Below are positions 43,938 to 52,733 of a stretch of 64,000 nucleotides of DNA, one piece after another. A program made the translations under genes and the position numbers. Every line of letters starts with the position of its first letter. The first letter of the stretch is position 1. The stretch spans positions 16,740-80,739 of the forward strand of contig WGLY01000020.1 of the NCBI GenBank assembly GCA_016125335.1, in the 5' to 3' direction. The notes beneath the pieces were generated by a model. That model saw nothing but the letters and a program-made list of their open reading frames with translations. It had not been told where the DNA came from and did not search any database. This DNA comes from Frankiales bacterium. Its GTDB lineage: Bacteria > Actinomycetota > Actinomycetes > S36-B12 > CAIYMF01.

Positions 43938-45643
43938 GCCGCGCTGCTCGTCGACTCACCGCGGTCCTGGTGGCGGTCCTCGCCGCCATCGGGCTCGCCG
44001 TGCTCCCCGCCGGTCCGGCCTCGGCGCACGCCTACGTGCTGTCGAGCACCCCGGGTGACGGGCAGCGGGTGGAGACGAGCCCGCGCGAGGTCACCCTCAC
44101 GCTGTCCGAGAACGGCGACCCCGAGTCCGTCGTCGCGTCCCTGGTGGGGCCGGCCGGGCCGGTCGCCACACTCGGTGCGGCGTACGTCAAGGGCGCCGAC
44201 CCGCAAGGCCACCAGGTGCTCGCCATCCCGGTCGGCAGCACCCTCGATGCCGGCCTCTACCGGCTCTCCTTCCAGGTGACGTCGACCTTCGACGGCCACA
44301 CCACCGAGTCGTGGCTGCTGTTCGGCGTCCGCACGGACGTCGCCTCGCCCATCGGCGTCGACAACGCCGTGAGCACCAACGCCCTCTCGGACACGCTGCG
44401 CGGCGCCTTCGAGGGCACGCTGCTCATCGCCGCGGGCATCGCGTTCGGGCTGCTCGTCCTGACGCCGCTGTCCGCGGGCCGCGGCCGTCGCACGGCCCGC
44501 GTCGCCGGCACGGTCGCGGTCGTCGCGGCGCTCGCGGTCGGTGCGGAGTGGCACAACGGCAACGGCCTGCTCGTGGCCTCGTGCGGCGTCGTCGGCGCCG
44601 CCCTTCTCACCCTGCTGGCGACCCGTCCCGGGCTCGGGGGCCGGGCGCGCCTGGCCGCCGCCTGCCTCGGGCTCGTCCTCGCCGTCGCGCCCCTCGGGCT
44701 CGTCGGGCACGCGGCCGCGCAGGGCCCGCTGATGACCGTGGTCGCCGTGCTGCACATGGTCTCCACGGCCGCCTGGGTGGGCACCGTGGTCGCCGGTGCG
44801 ATCGTCACGCGCGGCGTCGCGCGCGAGGAGCGGCGCGAGGTGCTGCGCCGCACCTCGCTCGTCGGCACCTCGACGTTCCTGGTGGCACTGATCACCGGTC
44901 TGCTCATGGGCAACGCGATGGTGCCCTCGCTCGGCGGCCTCACCGGCTCGACGTACGGCCAGGCGCTGGTGGTGAAGACGCTGCTGGTGCTGGGCGTGCT
45001 CGCCCTCGCGCTCCTGTCCCGCGAGCGCCTGCGCTTCGGTCGCACCACGCCGATGCTGCCCGAGGCCGTGGTGCTCGTGGCGGTGGCGGTGATCGGCGTC
45101 TTCGTCGCCACGCAGGCGCCGCCGCTGTCGGCCCGCTACCAGCCGCTGCCGAGCACGTGGTCGGTCGACACCGCGCCGTCCGCCACGCAGGTCGACGACC
45201 TGCTCGTGAGCGCGAGCATCGACCCCAACACCCCCGGGACGCGGTTCCTCGTGGTGCGGGTCGACAACGTGCGGCGTCCCGCGCCGGCACCGGTCACCGC
45301 CGTGTCGGCGGCGGTCGGCGACGGCGACCTGGTCCCGCTCACGCGCGGCGAGGACGGCCAGTGGACGACCTCGGTGTCGGTGCCCGCGGCGGGTCCGCTC
45401 TCGCTCACCGCCGTGGTGTCGCGTCCGGGCATGCCCGACGCCGTGGCCGACACGACCTGGACCGTCGGCCCCACCCCCGGCGAGTACGCCGGCGGCTCGC
45501 CGCTCACCCTTTACGTCGCCGGCGCCATCGCCGGCCTGCTCGGCGCCTGGCTGCTGCTCCTGCTCGTGGAGGGCTACCTGCGTCCGCGCGAGTCGGAAAC
45601 GGCCGTCGGCGCGGACGAGCTCGCCGAGCAGCTCACCGTCTGA
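43934..45643 (+). CDS. CopC-CopD fusion copper transport protein
   Basis: This 569-residue protein has a signal peptide ending PASAHA and a CopC domain (about 30-125) with the mature His at the start and the second copper His in TFDGHTTESW. An eight-helix CopD membrane domain (about 150-400), an extracytoplasmic beta domain (about 405-520) and a last helix (VAGAIAGLLGAWLLLLLV) follow. CopC-CopD fusions bind external copper and carry it across the membrane, supplying cuproenzymes. Position at the end of the operon fits copper delivery to the oxidase-like proteins. Unlike the separate CopC at 28786-29409, its copper ligands look intact. Confidence 0.92.
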   Translation: MSRAARRLTAVLVAVLAAIGLAVLPAGPASAHAYVLSSTPGDGQRVETSPREVTLTLSENGDPESVVASLVGPAGPVATLGAAYVKGADPQGHQVLAIPVGSTLDAGLYRLSFQVTSTFDGHTTESWLLFGVRTDVASPIGVDNAVSTNALSDTLRGAFEGTLLIAAGIAFGLLVLTPLSAGRGRRTARVAGTVAVVAALAVGAEWHNGNGLLVASCGVVGAALLTLLATRPGLGGRARLAAACLGLVLAVAPLGLVGHAAAQGPLMTVVAVLHMVSTAAWVGTVVAGAIVTRGVAREERREVLRRTSLVGTSTFLVALITGLLMGNAMVPSLGGLTGSTYGQALVVKTLLVLGVLALALLSRERLRFGRTTPMLPEAVVLVAVAVIGVFVATQAPPLSARYQPLPSTWSVDTAPSATQVDDLLVSASIDPNTPGTRFLVVRVDNVRRPAPAPVTAVSAAVGDGDLVPLTRGEDGQWTTSVSVPAAGPLSLTAVVSRPGMPDAVADTTWTVGPTPGEYAGGSPLTLYVAGAIAGLLGAWLLLLLVEGYLRPRESETAVGADELAEQLTV

Positions 45644-45682
45644 CCCTCGTGCGCCGGGCGGGCGGCGGGTCGTGTGCGGCGT

Positions 45683-45746
45683 GGGACGGGTCGCCCGTCC
45701 CTCCGGGCGGTCAGGCTTGATCCCTGCGGGCCGGGCGACCCGCCCC
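45683..45746. repeat. Dispersed palindromic repeat, copy 1
   Basis: The arms CGGGTCGCCCG and CGGGCGACCCG pair, enclosing a conserved core with GGTCAGGCTTGATCCCTG. It lies 40 bases after the CopC-CopD stop. A partial right-half copy (GGGCCGGGCGACC) follows near 45800 and another near 45950. The same element recurs at 45846 and three times at the end of the window. It may act as terminator, structured RNA or mobile miniature repeat. Confidence 0.85.
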
Positions 45747-45845
45747 CCGCCCTCGGGTTCGCTTCTGTGATGTCGTGAGCCCCTTCGGGCCGGGCGACCT
45801 CATCCCGTCTTCGTCTGCCTGTGGTGTGCGGGTCGTCTTTGGCGT

Positions 45846-45909
45846 GGGGCGGGTCGCCCGTCCCTCCGGGCGGTCAGGCTTGATCCCTGCGGGCCGGGCG
45901 ACCCGCCCC
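45846..45909. repeat. Dispersed palindromic repeat, copy 2
   Basis: Perfect 15-bp arms GGGGCGGGTCGCCCG and CGGGCGACCCGCCCC flank the same core as copy 1. It is in direct orientation relative to copy 1, with 99 bases between. The gap 45644-45998 between the convergent CopC-CopD and arfB genes holds only these repeats and degenerate halves. Confidence 0.87.
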
Positions 45910-45998
45910 CCGCCCCCTCGTGCGGCCGTGATGCCGTGGTCCGTCCGGGCCGGGCGACGCGTCACTGATGCCTGTGGGGTGGCTCGTGCGGCGGGCTG

Positions 45999-46424
45999 CT
46001 AGTCGTGGTCGGGGCGGCGCAGGCGCTTGATCTCGCCGCGGCGCTTCTTCGCGTCGATGCGGCGCTGGCGGGAGCGGGCGCTGGGCCGGGTGGGCACGCG
46101 CGGCCGGGGCGGCGGGGCGATGGCGGCGGCGAGCAGGTCGGCCAGCTTCTGCTCGGCGGCCTGGCGGTTCTGCCACTGGCTGCGCTGCTCGGAGGCCGAC
46201 ACGGTGAGGACGCCGTCCACGAGGCGGTCCTCGAGGCGCGCGATCGCGCGCTCGCGCAGGGCGGGCGAGAGCGCGGTGGTGCGGGAGACGTCGAGGCTGA
46301 GCTCCACGCGCGAATCGGTGGTGTTCACGCCCTGGCCGCCGGGACCCGACGAACGCGAGAATCGCCAGGAGAGCTCCGCCTCGGGGACGACGACGGAGCC
46401 GCGGATCCTCAGGTCGCCCGGCAT
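45999..46424 (-). CDS. arfB: Alternative ribosome-rescue factor ArfB
   Basis: This 141-residue release-factor-like peptidyl-tRNA hydrolase frees stalled ribosomes. The catalytic GGQ loop reads RSSGPGGQGVNTTDSRVEL near residue 30. The highly basic C-terminal tail (about 105-141, SARSRQRRIDAKKRRGEIKR) enters the mRNA channel. Length is normal for the family. ATG 46424 is right at the usual N-terminus; CATCCT lies 6 bases upstream, another likely leaderless start. It converges on the repeat-filled region after the copper operon. Confidence 0.93.
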   Translation of the reverse strand: MPGDLRIRGSVVVPEAELSWRFSRSSGPGGQGVNTTDSRVELSLDVSRTTALSPALRERAIARLEDRLVDGVLTVSASEQRSQWQNRQAAEQKLADLLAAAIAPPPRPRVPTRPSARSRQRRIDAKKRRGEIKRLRRPDHD

Positions 46425-46506
46425 GCCCCCAGGATGCCTGACGCGGCGGCCCGCGTCGGGCGGGTTGCCGGCCGCCGCCGGGGCCCGGACGTCGGGCGAC
46501 GGCGGA

Positions 46507-46512
46507 TACCGT
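46507..46512 (+). promoter_or_regulatory. -10 element TACCGT, leaderless promoter of SURF1 gene
   Basis: TACCGT ends 6 bases before the GTG at 46519 with no ribosome-binding site. It lies in the 94-base divergent gap with arfB. Confidence 0.5.
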
Positions 46513-46518
46513 GGGGCG

Positions 46519-47247
46519 GTGCTCGCGCTGCTGCTCACCCGCAAGTGGGTGGGGCTCACGGTGCTGGTCGTCGTGCTGATCGTCGGGTTCGGCGCCCTGT
46601 CTGCGTGGCAGTGGCAGCGCGCTCAGCGCCAGGACGTCGCCGCGCCCGTGCCGTCGTCCACGGTGCTCGGGGAGGCGGGGCTGGCGACGTCGGACTACGG
46701 CACGCGGGTGCAGGTGAGCGGTCGCTACGACGCCGCCCACCAGACGCTGGTGCAGCACAGCCCCACGTCGTACTGGGTGGTGACCCCGCTCGTGCCCGAC
46801 GACGGCCGCGCCGTGCCGGTGGCGCGGGCCACGGTGAGCAGCCCGCAGGACCCCGCGGTGCGCGACGTCACGGCGGGGACGGTGGACGTCGTGGGGGTGG
46901 CGCAGCCCTACGAGGGCGATCCCGGCACGCCGTCGGCGCTGCCGCCAGGCCAGGTGCCGCGCCTGACGTCGGCCGCGCTCGCCCTGCCCTACCCGGTCAC
47001 CGGTGGGTGGATCGCGCTGGAGTCGCAGGAGCCCGCGGCGGCGGTGGCGGCGGACCCGGTCGTGCCGCCGGTGGGCAGCTCGGCGCCGTCGCCGCTGAGG
47101 CTGCAGAACCTGTCCTACGCGGTGCAGTGGGTGCTCTTCGCGGGCTTCGTGATGTTCTTCTGGTGGCGGATGTTCCGCGACGACCTGCGCGGCACCGGCC
47201 GACGCCGACCCCCGCAGGGCGCGCCCCCGGTGCGTGAGGTGTACTGA
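46519..47247 (+). CDS. SURF1-family cytochrome oxidase assembly protein
   Basis: This 242-residue protein has a membrane helix at each end (LTVLVVVLIVGFGALSAWQW and YAVQWVLFAGFVMFFWW) and an extracytoplasmic domain between, the SURF1 topology. The family motif WQWQRAQRQ at the first helix and QNLSYAVQW before the second are clear. SURF1 helps insert haem a or metals into aa3-type cytochrome oxidase. The GTG start at 46519 puts the first helix at the N-terminus and has a leaderless -10 element. A DUF3817 gene follows 57 bases later. Confidence 0.92.
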   Translation: MLALLLTRKWVGLTVLVVVLIVGFGALSAWQWQRAQRQDVAAPVPSSTVLGEAGLATSDYGTRVQVSGRYDAAHQTLVQHSPTSYWVVTPLVPDDGRAVPVARATVSSPQDPAVRDVTAGTVDVVGVAQPYEGDPGTPSALPPGQVPRLTSAALALPYPVTGGWIALESQEPAAAVAADPVVPPVGSSAPSPLRLQNLSYAVQWVLFAGFVMFFWWRMFRDDLRGTGRRRPPQGAPPVREVY

Positions 47248-47304
47248 GCGGGCAACGAGGTGCGGGACGCCGGTCCTGCCGTAGCGAAGGAGAGGTCGGA
47301 CGAC

Positions 47305-47685
47305 GTGGCTGTCCGCACTGCCGAGTCCGTCCGGGGCGCGCTGCTGCGCTACCGCGTGATGGCGTTCGTCGTCGGCGTCACGCTGCTGCTGTTCTGCGTC
47401 GCCATCCTTCTCAAGTACGTCACCCACACGATCGAGAGCGACTCGGTGATCGCCATCGCGCACGGGTGGCTGTTCATGATCTACGTGCTGCTCGGCCTCG
47501 ACCTCGGGTTCCGGATGCGCTGGTCGCTCGGGCGGCTCCTGCTCATGACCGCGAGCGGGATGATCCCGTTCCTCTCGTTCTACGCCGAGCACCGGGTGAC
47601 CCGCTGGGTCCGTGACGAGCTCGGCGAGCCCGCACCGCGGGGTGCGGCGGCGCCGGCGGGCGAGGGGTCGGGCACCGGCGCGTAG
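47305..47685 (+). CDS. DUF3817 membrane protein
   Basis: This 126-residue protein has three predicted helices. It has the DUF3817 marks GALLRYRVMAFVVGVTLLLF, IAIAHGWLFMIYVLLGLDL and MIPFLSFYAEHRV. Such proteins are widespread in actinobacteria, commonly near SURF1, and their function is unknown. I chose GTG 47305 (AAGGAGAGG upstream, slightly long spacing) over GTG 47260, which would add 15 poorly hydrophobic residues. It is probably co-transcribed with SURF1. Confidence 0.87.
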   Translation: MAVRTAESVRGALLRYRVMAFVVGVTLLLFCVAILLKYVTHTIESDSVIAIAHGWLFMIYVLLGLDLGFRMRWSLGRLLLMTASGMIPFLSFYAEHRVTRWVRDELGEPAPRGAAAPAGEGSGTGA

Positions 47686-47734
47686 GACCGCCTCCGCGCG
47701 ACCCTGGCGAGTCTGCTGCGGGCGCTGCGGGCGG

Positions 47735-47740
47735 TAGCGT
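47735..47740 (+). promoter_or_regulatory. -10 element TAGCGT, leaderless promoter of EamA gene
   Basis: TAGCGT ends 6 bases before the ATG at 47747; no Shine-Dalgarno sequence is present. Confidence 0.5.
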
Positions 47741-47746
47741 GCCGGG

Positions 47747-48679
47747 ATGGCGACCACCGCAGTGGGGGAGGGCACCGACCGGCGCACCGTGCGCCAGGGG
47801 CTCCTCTGGGCGCTGCTCGGCGTCGTCCTCTTCTCCTTCTCGCTGCCGCTGACGAAGGTGGCCCTCGAGGGCTTCGACCCGTTCCTCACCGCGACCGGCC
47901 GCGCGCTCATCGCCGGTCTGGTCGCCTCGGTGGTGCTGCTGGTGCGGCGGGTGCCGTTCCCGCCCCGGCACCTGCTGCGGCCGCTGCTGTTCACGATGGT
48001 GGGGGCGGTCTTCGGCTGGCCCATCCTGCTGGCGCTGGCGCTGCAGCGGACGACGTCGGCCCACGCCGCGGTCATCGCCGCGTTCATGCCGCTGACCACC
48101 GCCCTCATCGCCGTGCTGCGCGCGGGCGAGCGGGTGCCGCGCCAGTTCTGGGTCGCGGCCGGTGCGGGCACGGCCGCGCTCGTCGCCTTCGCCCTCACGC
48201 GGGGCGGCGCCGAGGGCGGCGACCTGGTGGCCGACCTGCTGATCGTGGGGGCGGTGCTGTTCTCGTCGTCGTGCTACGTGCTGGGCGCGCAGGTCACCCG
48301 CGTGATGCCGGGATGGCAGGTGATCTCCTGGGTGGTGGTGCTCGCGCTGCCCGTGACGCTGCCGGCCTCGCTGCTGATCTGGGCGGGCACCCACGCGCAG
48401 TACGACCCGGGCGCGTCGCAGTGGCTGGCCATGCTGGGGCTGGGGCTCTCGTCGATCTACCTGGCGTTCTTCGCCTGGTACCGCGGCCTCGCGATGGCCG
48501 GCGTCGCCTACGGCGGCCAGGTGCAGCAGCTGCAGGCGCTGCTCACGCTGGTGTGGTCGGCGCTGCTGCTGGGGGAGACGGTGACGCTCGCGACGATCGG
48601 GGCAGCCGCGGTCGTCATCGCCTGCGTCGTCTGGGCGCAGCGCGCCCGGGCCGCTCCGGTGGTGGCGCCGGAGGAGTGA
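47747..48679 (+). CDS. EamA/DMT-family transporter
   Basis: This 310-residue protein has ten helices in two EamA repeats. Repeat 1 includes GVVLFSFSLPLTKVALEGF and FGWPILLALALQRTTSAHAAVI. Repeat 2 includes LLIVGAVLFSSSCYVLGAQV and YGGQVQQLQALLTLVW. DMT proteins export amino acids, purines or similar metabolites. Its position gives no substrate clue. It converges on the sulfotransferase-like gene with 3 bases between stops. Confidence 0.9.
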   Translation: MATTAVGEGTDRRTVRQGLLWALLGVVLFSFSLPLTKVALEGFDPFLTATGRALIAGLVASVVLLVRRVPFPPRHLLRPLLFTMVGAVFGWPILLALALQRTTSAHAAVIAAFMPLTTALIAVLRAGERVPRQFWVAAGAGTAALVAFALTRGGAEGGDLVADLLIVGAVLFSSSCYVLGAQVTRVMPGWQVISWVVVLALPVTLPASLLIWAGTHAQYDPGASQWLAMLGLGLSSIYLAFFAWYRGLAMAGVAYGGQVQQLQALLTLVWSALLLGETVTLATIGAAAVVIACVVWAQRARAAPVVAPEE

Positions 48680-48682
48680 GGC

Positions 48683-49819
48683 TCAGCGCCGGCGCACCAG
48701 CCTCTTGACGCGGGTGGTCAGGCTGCTGGCCGACTGCTTCACGATCACGTTGCGCACGGGGCGGCTGTAGGCATTGAGCGCGTCGTCGTGCGCGGCTATC
48801 AGGGCGACCGCCGCCGCCTGGAGGCTGTCCTGCTCCTGCGGGGTCACCGCCGAGGCGTCGACGTCCTCCTTCGCGATCGACTGGGGCCGTAGGTCGTCGA
48901 GGTCCCCCACGACGCGCAGGTCCATCCCGCGCAGCGCGGCGATGTCCTCCTCGGCCCAGCCCTCGAGGGTCTCGCGCCAGGACGCGGGCACCAGCACGCG
49001 CTCGCCGCGCTCGGACGGGTCCCGCTTCGCCAGGCCCTCGTGCAGGATCGTGCTGATGAGGCGGCGGGCGTAGCGGGAGTCCTTGCCCTGCCGGCGCATC
49101 TCGAGGTTGAGGGTGCGGACGAGGCGGGTCTCCGGGCCGGTCAGGGCCAGGTTGGCCTCCGACGGCGGCACCTCGGGGGCGGCCACGAGGTCGGGCTCGG
49201 TCCAGCCCGCGGCCTCGACGAACCGGGCCCAGAGCGCGTCGGGGGAGCCGCCGGACCTCGGCAGCGTGACGAGGACCACCTCGTCGACGACGTCGAGCGC
49301 CTGCCAGCGGGCCACCAGCGCGGGCAGGTCGTGCATCCGCCAGAACTCGCCCTCGCGTCCGGGGCGCTGGTCGGTGACGCGCTGGAGGAACGGGGTGAGG
49401 CCCTCGGCGTTGCCGGTCTTGTAGACCTGCGTGATGTGGCTGGGCAGCAGGCGGCCGAGGTCGCGGCCGGTGACCACCACCCGCACCGGGCGGTCCGGGA
49501 AGAAGTCCGTGACGCGCTTCACGTCCTCGTCGACGACCGAGCAGAGCGCCTCGGCGGACACCAGAACAGGGCCGTCCCATGCGTTGACCTGCGAGATCAG
49601 CGCTTCGCCCTGCGCGGCCTTCTCGGCCTGGAGCTCGGGGGAGACCCAGGGGACCGCGCCGCCGATGAGGCCGAAGAAGGCCTTCTCCTGGTTGAGGACG
49701 GAGCCGGGGTAGAGCCAGCCGTGCTCGGCGAGGGTGTCCCGCCGCTGCTGGAAGCCGGCCTGCAGGTAGGTGGTCCCGGTCTTCAGGGGGCCCACGTGGA
49801 GGACCAGTCGCTGCGTCAC
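48683..49819 (-). CDS. Sulfotransferase-like protein
   Basis: This 378-residue protein begins with a P-loop-like sequence [14 protein letters not shown]. That resembles the PAPS 5'-phosphosulfate-binding loop (PKSGTTWL type) of sulfotransferases. [19 protein letters not shown] fits the 3'-phosphate-binding region. It transfers sulfate from PAPS to an acceptor, perhaps a glycan or lipid. It lies divergent from cysD-cysNC, which make PAPS, across 176 bases, supporting the call. Start GTG 49819 puts the loop at the N-terminus as usual. The frame continues upstream only as shadow. Acceptor unknown. Confidence 0.82.
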   Translation of the reverse strand: MTQRLVLHVGPLKTGTTYLQAGFQQRRDTLAEHGWLYPGSVLNQEKAFFGLIGGAVPWVSPELQAEKAAQGEALISQVNAWDGPVLVSAEALCSVVDEDVKRVTDFFPDRPVRVVVTGRDLGRLLPSHITQVYKTGNAEGLTPFLQRVTDQRPGREGEFWRMHDLPALVARWQALDVVDEVVLVTLPRSGGSPDALWARFVEAAGWTEPDLVAAPEVPPSEANLALTGPETRLVRTLNLEMRRQGKDSRYARRLISTILHEGLAKRDPSERGERVLVPASWRETLEGWAEEDIAALRGMDLRVVGDLDDLRPQSIAKEDVDASAVTPQEQDSLQAAAVALIAAHDDALNAYSRPVRNVIVKQSASSLTTRVKRLVRRR

Positions 49820-49995
49820 GTGGAAAAGGCCTCTCGTCGTTCGGGGAATGTCGACCGTACCAGCGGCCGCGCCCCCTGTTGCGCGTTCCGGCGAGGGCAC
49901 GGAGGTCCGGTAACCTGTGCTGCGCGCGCCGCGACCCGTCGGCTGCTGCGATCCGGCGATGTCCTGTATGTCCCGTACGAGTCAGGGGTGGGTGC

Positions 49996-50892
49996 GTGCT
50001 TGACCTCCTGGACGCCCTCGAGGCCGAGGCGATCTGGGCTCTCCGCGAGACGGCGGCGGCGTTCCGCAAGCCCGTGATGCTCTACAGCATCGGCAAGGAC
50101 TCCGGGGTGCTCCTGCACCTGGCCCGCAAGGCGTTCCACCCAGGGCCGATCCCGTTCCCCGTGATGCACGTCGACACCACGTGGAAGTTCCGGGACATGA
50201 TCATCTTCCGCGACCGCATGGCCAAGGAGTACGACCTCGACCTCATCGTGGCCACCAACCACGAAGCGGTCGCCGAGGGTGTGACGCCGTTCACCCACGG
50301 GGCGCAGGAGTACACGCGGCTGATGAAGACCGTCACGCTGCGCGCGGGCCTCGACGAGCACGGGTTCGACGCCGCGATCGGCGGCTCGCGCCGCGACGAG
50401 GAGCGCAGCCGCGCCAAGGAGCGCATCTTCAGCCTCCGCATGCCCGGGCACCGCTGGGAGCCGCGCCGGCAGCGGCCGGAGCTGTGGCGCACCGTCAACA
50501 CGACGCTGGCCGAGGGCCAGACGATGCGCACGTTCCCGCTGTCGAACTGGACCGAGCTCGACGTGTGGCGCTACGTGCGCCGCGAGGGGCTCCCCGTCGT
50601 CCCGCTGTACTTCGCCGCCGAGCGGCCCACTGTCGTGCGCAACGGCTCGCTCATCGTCGTCGACGACGACCGCATGCCGCTCGAGCCGGGCGAGCAGCCC
50701 CAGATGCGCATGGTGCGGTTCCGCTCCCTGGGCTGCTACCCGCTCAGCGCCGCGGTCGAGAGCGACGCCGACACGCTGGACGCCGTCATCGCCGAGATGG
50801 AGGCGAGCAACGAGTCCGAGCGCGCGGGCCGGCTCATCGACGGTGACGGAGGTGCCTCGATGGAGGCCAAGAAGGTCGAGGGCTACTTCTGA
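49996..50892 (+). CDS. cysD: Sulfate adenylyltransferase subunit 2
   Basis: This 298-residue ATP-pyrophosphatase-fold enzyme forms APS from sulfate and ATP, driven by the GTPase CysN. Motifs: PP-loop [39 protein letters not shown] and [14 protein letters not shown]. The C-terminus [10 protein letters not shown] is typical. GTG 49996 is chosen because the family N-terminus [13 protein letters not shown] then follows; AGGGG lies upstream. The stop overlaps the cysNC start (TGATG). Confidence 0.95.
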   Translation: MLDLLDALEAEAIWALRETAAAFRKPVMLYSIGKDSGVLLHLARKAFHPGPIPFPVMHVDTTWKFRDMIIFRDRMAKEYDLDLIVATNHEAVAEGVTPFTHGAQEYTRLMKTVTLRAGLDEHGFDAAIGGSRRDEERSRAKERIFSLRMPGHRWEPRRQRPELWRTVNTTLAEGQTMRTFPLSNWTELDVWRYVRREGLPVVPLYFAAERPTVVRNGSLIVVDDDRMPLEPGEQPQMRMVRFRSLGCYPLSAAVESDADTLDAVIAEMEASNESERAGRLIDGDGGASMEAKKVEGYF

Positions 50893-52733
50893 TGGCACTC
50901 GCACCGCTCATCCGGGTCGTCGCCTGCGGCAGCGTCGACGACGGCAAGTCCACGCTGATCGGCCGGCTGCTCGCCGAGACCGGCTCCGTCCCCGAGGACC
51001 AGCTGCACACCGCGCGCACGGTGCGCCGCGCGGGCTCCACGATCCCCGCCGGCGAGATCGACTTCTCGCTGCTCACCGACGGCCTCGAGGCCGAGCGCGA
51101 GCAGGGGATCACGATCGACGTCGCCTACCGGCACCTGCTGCTGCCGTCGGGGCGCCGCGCGGTGATCGCCGACGCGCCGGGCCACGAGCAGTACACCCGC
51201 AACATGGCGGTCGCGGCCTCCACCGCCGACGTCGCCGTCCTCGTCGTGGACGCCGAGCGCGGCGTGCGCCGGCAGACCTTCCGCCACCTGACGATCTGCG
51301 CGCTCATGGGCGTGCGCCACGTCGTGATCGCGGTCAACAAGCTCGACCTCGTCGGCTACGACCGCGAGGTGTACGACCGCATCGCCGGCGACATCGCCGG
51401 CGCGGCCGCCCGCCTGGAGATCCCGCGGGTGCAGGTGGTCCCGGTGAGCGCGCTCGGCGGCGACAACGTCATCGACCGCTCCGTCACGATGACGTGGTAC
51501 GGCGGCCCCACGGTGCTCGAGTCGATCGAGGCCGCGGACGCCGACCAGGTCGGCGACGACGAGGTGCGCCTGCCGGTGCAGACCATCGTGCGCGCCCCCG
51601 GGTTCCGCGGCGTCGCAGGCACGCTGGCGAGCGGGAGCGTCTCGGTCGGCGACAAGCTGGTCGTGTCGACCCGCGGCGAGACCGCCACGGTCACCCGCAT
51701 CGCCTGGCTCGGCGGCGACCGCGAGACGGTCACGGCGGGCGAGGCGGTGTGCTTCGAGCTCGAGCCCGAGATCGACGTCGCCCGGGGCGACGTGCTCGTG
51801 GGCCACGCCGGCGTCTCGGTCCCGGCCGACCGGTTCTCCGCCGACATCGTGTGGATGGGCGAGCAGCCGCTCGCGCACGGCCGCTCCTACCTGCTCGTGT
51901 GCGGGCCGATCACCGTCCCCGTCACGGTCACCGCGGTGCGGCACAAGCTCGACGTCGAGAACGGCCGTCAGGGCGCGGCGCGCGTGCTGACCCTCAACGA
52001 GGTCGGCCGCATCGAGATGGCCACCGACCGGCCGGTCCCGCTCGACCCCTACCAGCTCAGCCGGCACACCGGCGGTTTCGTGCTCGTCGACCGGCTCTCA
52101 GCCGACACGGTGGCCGGCGGCATGGTGCGCTTCGCCCTGCGCCGGTCGTCCAACGTCACGGCTCACGCCTACGAGGTCGACCGCTCCGCCCGCGAGCGGC
52201 TCAACGGCCACCACGCCAAGGTCGTGTGGCTCACCGGTCTGTCGGGCTCGGGCAAGTCGACGATCGCCGACGCCGCCGAGCGCGCCCTGCACGCGCAGGG
52301 CGTGCGCACCTTCGTCCTCGACGGCGACAACGTGCGCTCCGGGCTCAACAAGGACCTCGGGTTCACCCCGGAGGACCGGGCCGAGAACGTCCGTCGCGTG
52401 GCCGAGGTGGCCAAGCTCATGATGAGCAGCGGCGTCGTGGTGCTCGTGGCCCTGGTCTCGCCGTTCCGCTCCGACCGGCGCAACGCGCGCGACCTGTTCG
52501 ACGCCGGCGACTTCGTCGAGGTGTTCGTCGACACGCCGCTCGACGTCTGCCGCGAGCGCGACGTGAAGGGCTTGTACGCCAAGGCCGCAGGCGGCGAGCT
52601 GCCCAACCTGTCCGGTGTCGGCCAGGACTACGAGCCCCCGCTCGACCCCGAGCTCGTGGTGAGCGGCACCGGTGACGTCGAGCGCAGCGTGGAGGCGGTC
52701 GTCGCGGCGGTGCTCGCGTCCGGCGACTCATGA
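50892..52733 (+). CDS. cysNC: CysN-CysC fusion: sulfate adenylyltransferase GTPase / APS kinase
   Basis: This 613-residue bifunctional enzyme starts with an EF-Tu-like GTPase (G1 GSVDDGKSTL, G3 DAPGHEQY, G4 NKLD, domains 2-3 to about residue 430). An APS kinase domain follows (about 440-613) with P-loop GLSGSGKSTI, DGDNVRSGLNKDLGF and the lid region RDVKGLYAKAAGGELP. It makes APS and then PAPS in one chain, the NodQ-like arrangement also found in actinobacteria. It is coupled to cysD upstream (TGATG) and to a TauE/SafE gene downstream (ATGA). No PAPS or APS reductase gene is present, so the PAPS may feed sulfation. Confidence 0.96.
   Translation: MALAPLIRVVACGSVDDGKSTLIGRLLAETGSVPEDQLHTARTVRRAGSTIPAGEIDFSLLTDGLEAEREQGITIDVAYRHLLLPSGRRAVIADAPGHEQYTRNMAVAASTADVAVLVVDAERGVRRQTFRHLTICALMGVRHVVIAVNKLDLVGYDREVYDRIAGDIAGAAARLEIPRVQVVPVSALGGDNVIDRSVTMTWYGGPTVLESIEAADADQVGDDEVRLPVQTIVRAPGFRGVAGTLASGSVSVGDKLVVSTRGETATVTRIAWLGGDRETVTAGEAVCFELEPEIDVARGDVLVGHAGVSVPADRFSADIVWMGEQPLAHGRSYLLVCGPITVPVTVTAVRHKLDVENGRQGAARVLTLNEVGRIEMATDRPVPLDPYQLSRHTGGFVLVDRLSADTVAGGMVRFALRRSSNVTAHAYEVDRSARERLNGHHAKVVWLTGLSGSGKSTIADAAERALHAQGVRTFVLDGDNVRSGLNKDLGFTPEDRAENVRRVAEVAKLMMSSGVVVLVALVSPFRSDRRNARDLFDAGDFVEVFVDTPLDVCRERDVKGLYAKAAGGELPNLSGVGQDYEPPLDPELVVSGTGDVERSVEAVVAAVLASGDS

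Noticed and set aside
45644..45998. CRISPR array suggested by closely spaced repeats
   Set aside because: Units are long palindromes with degenerate halves and irregular spacing, and there are no cas genes or unique regular spacers.
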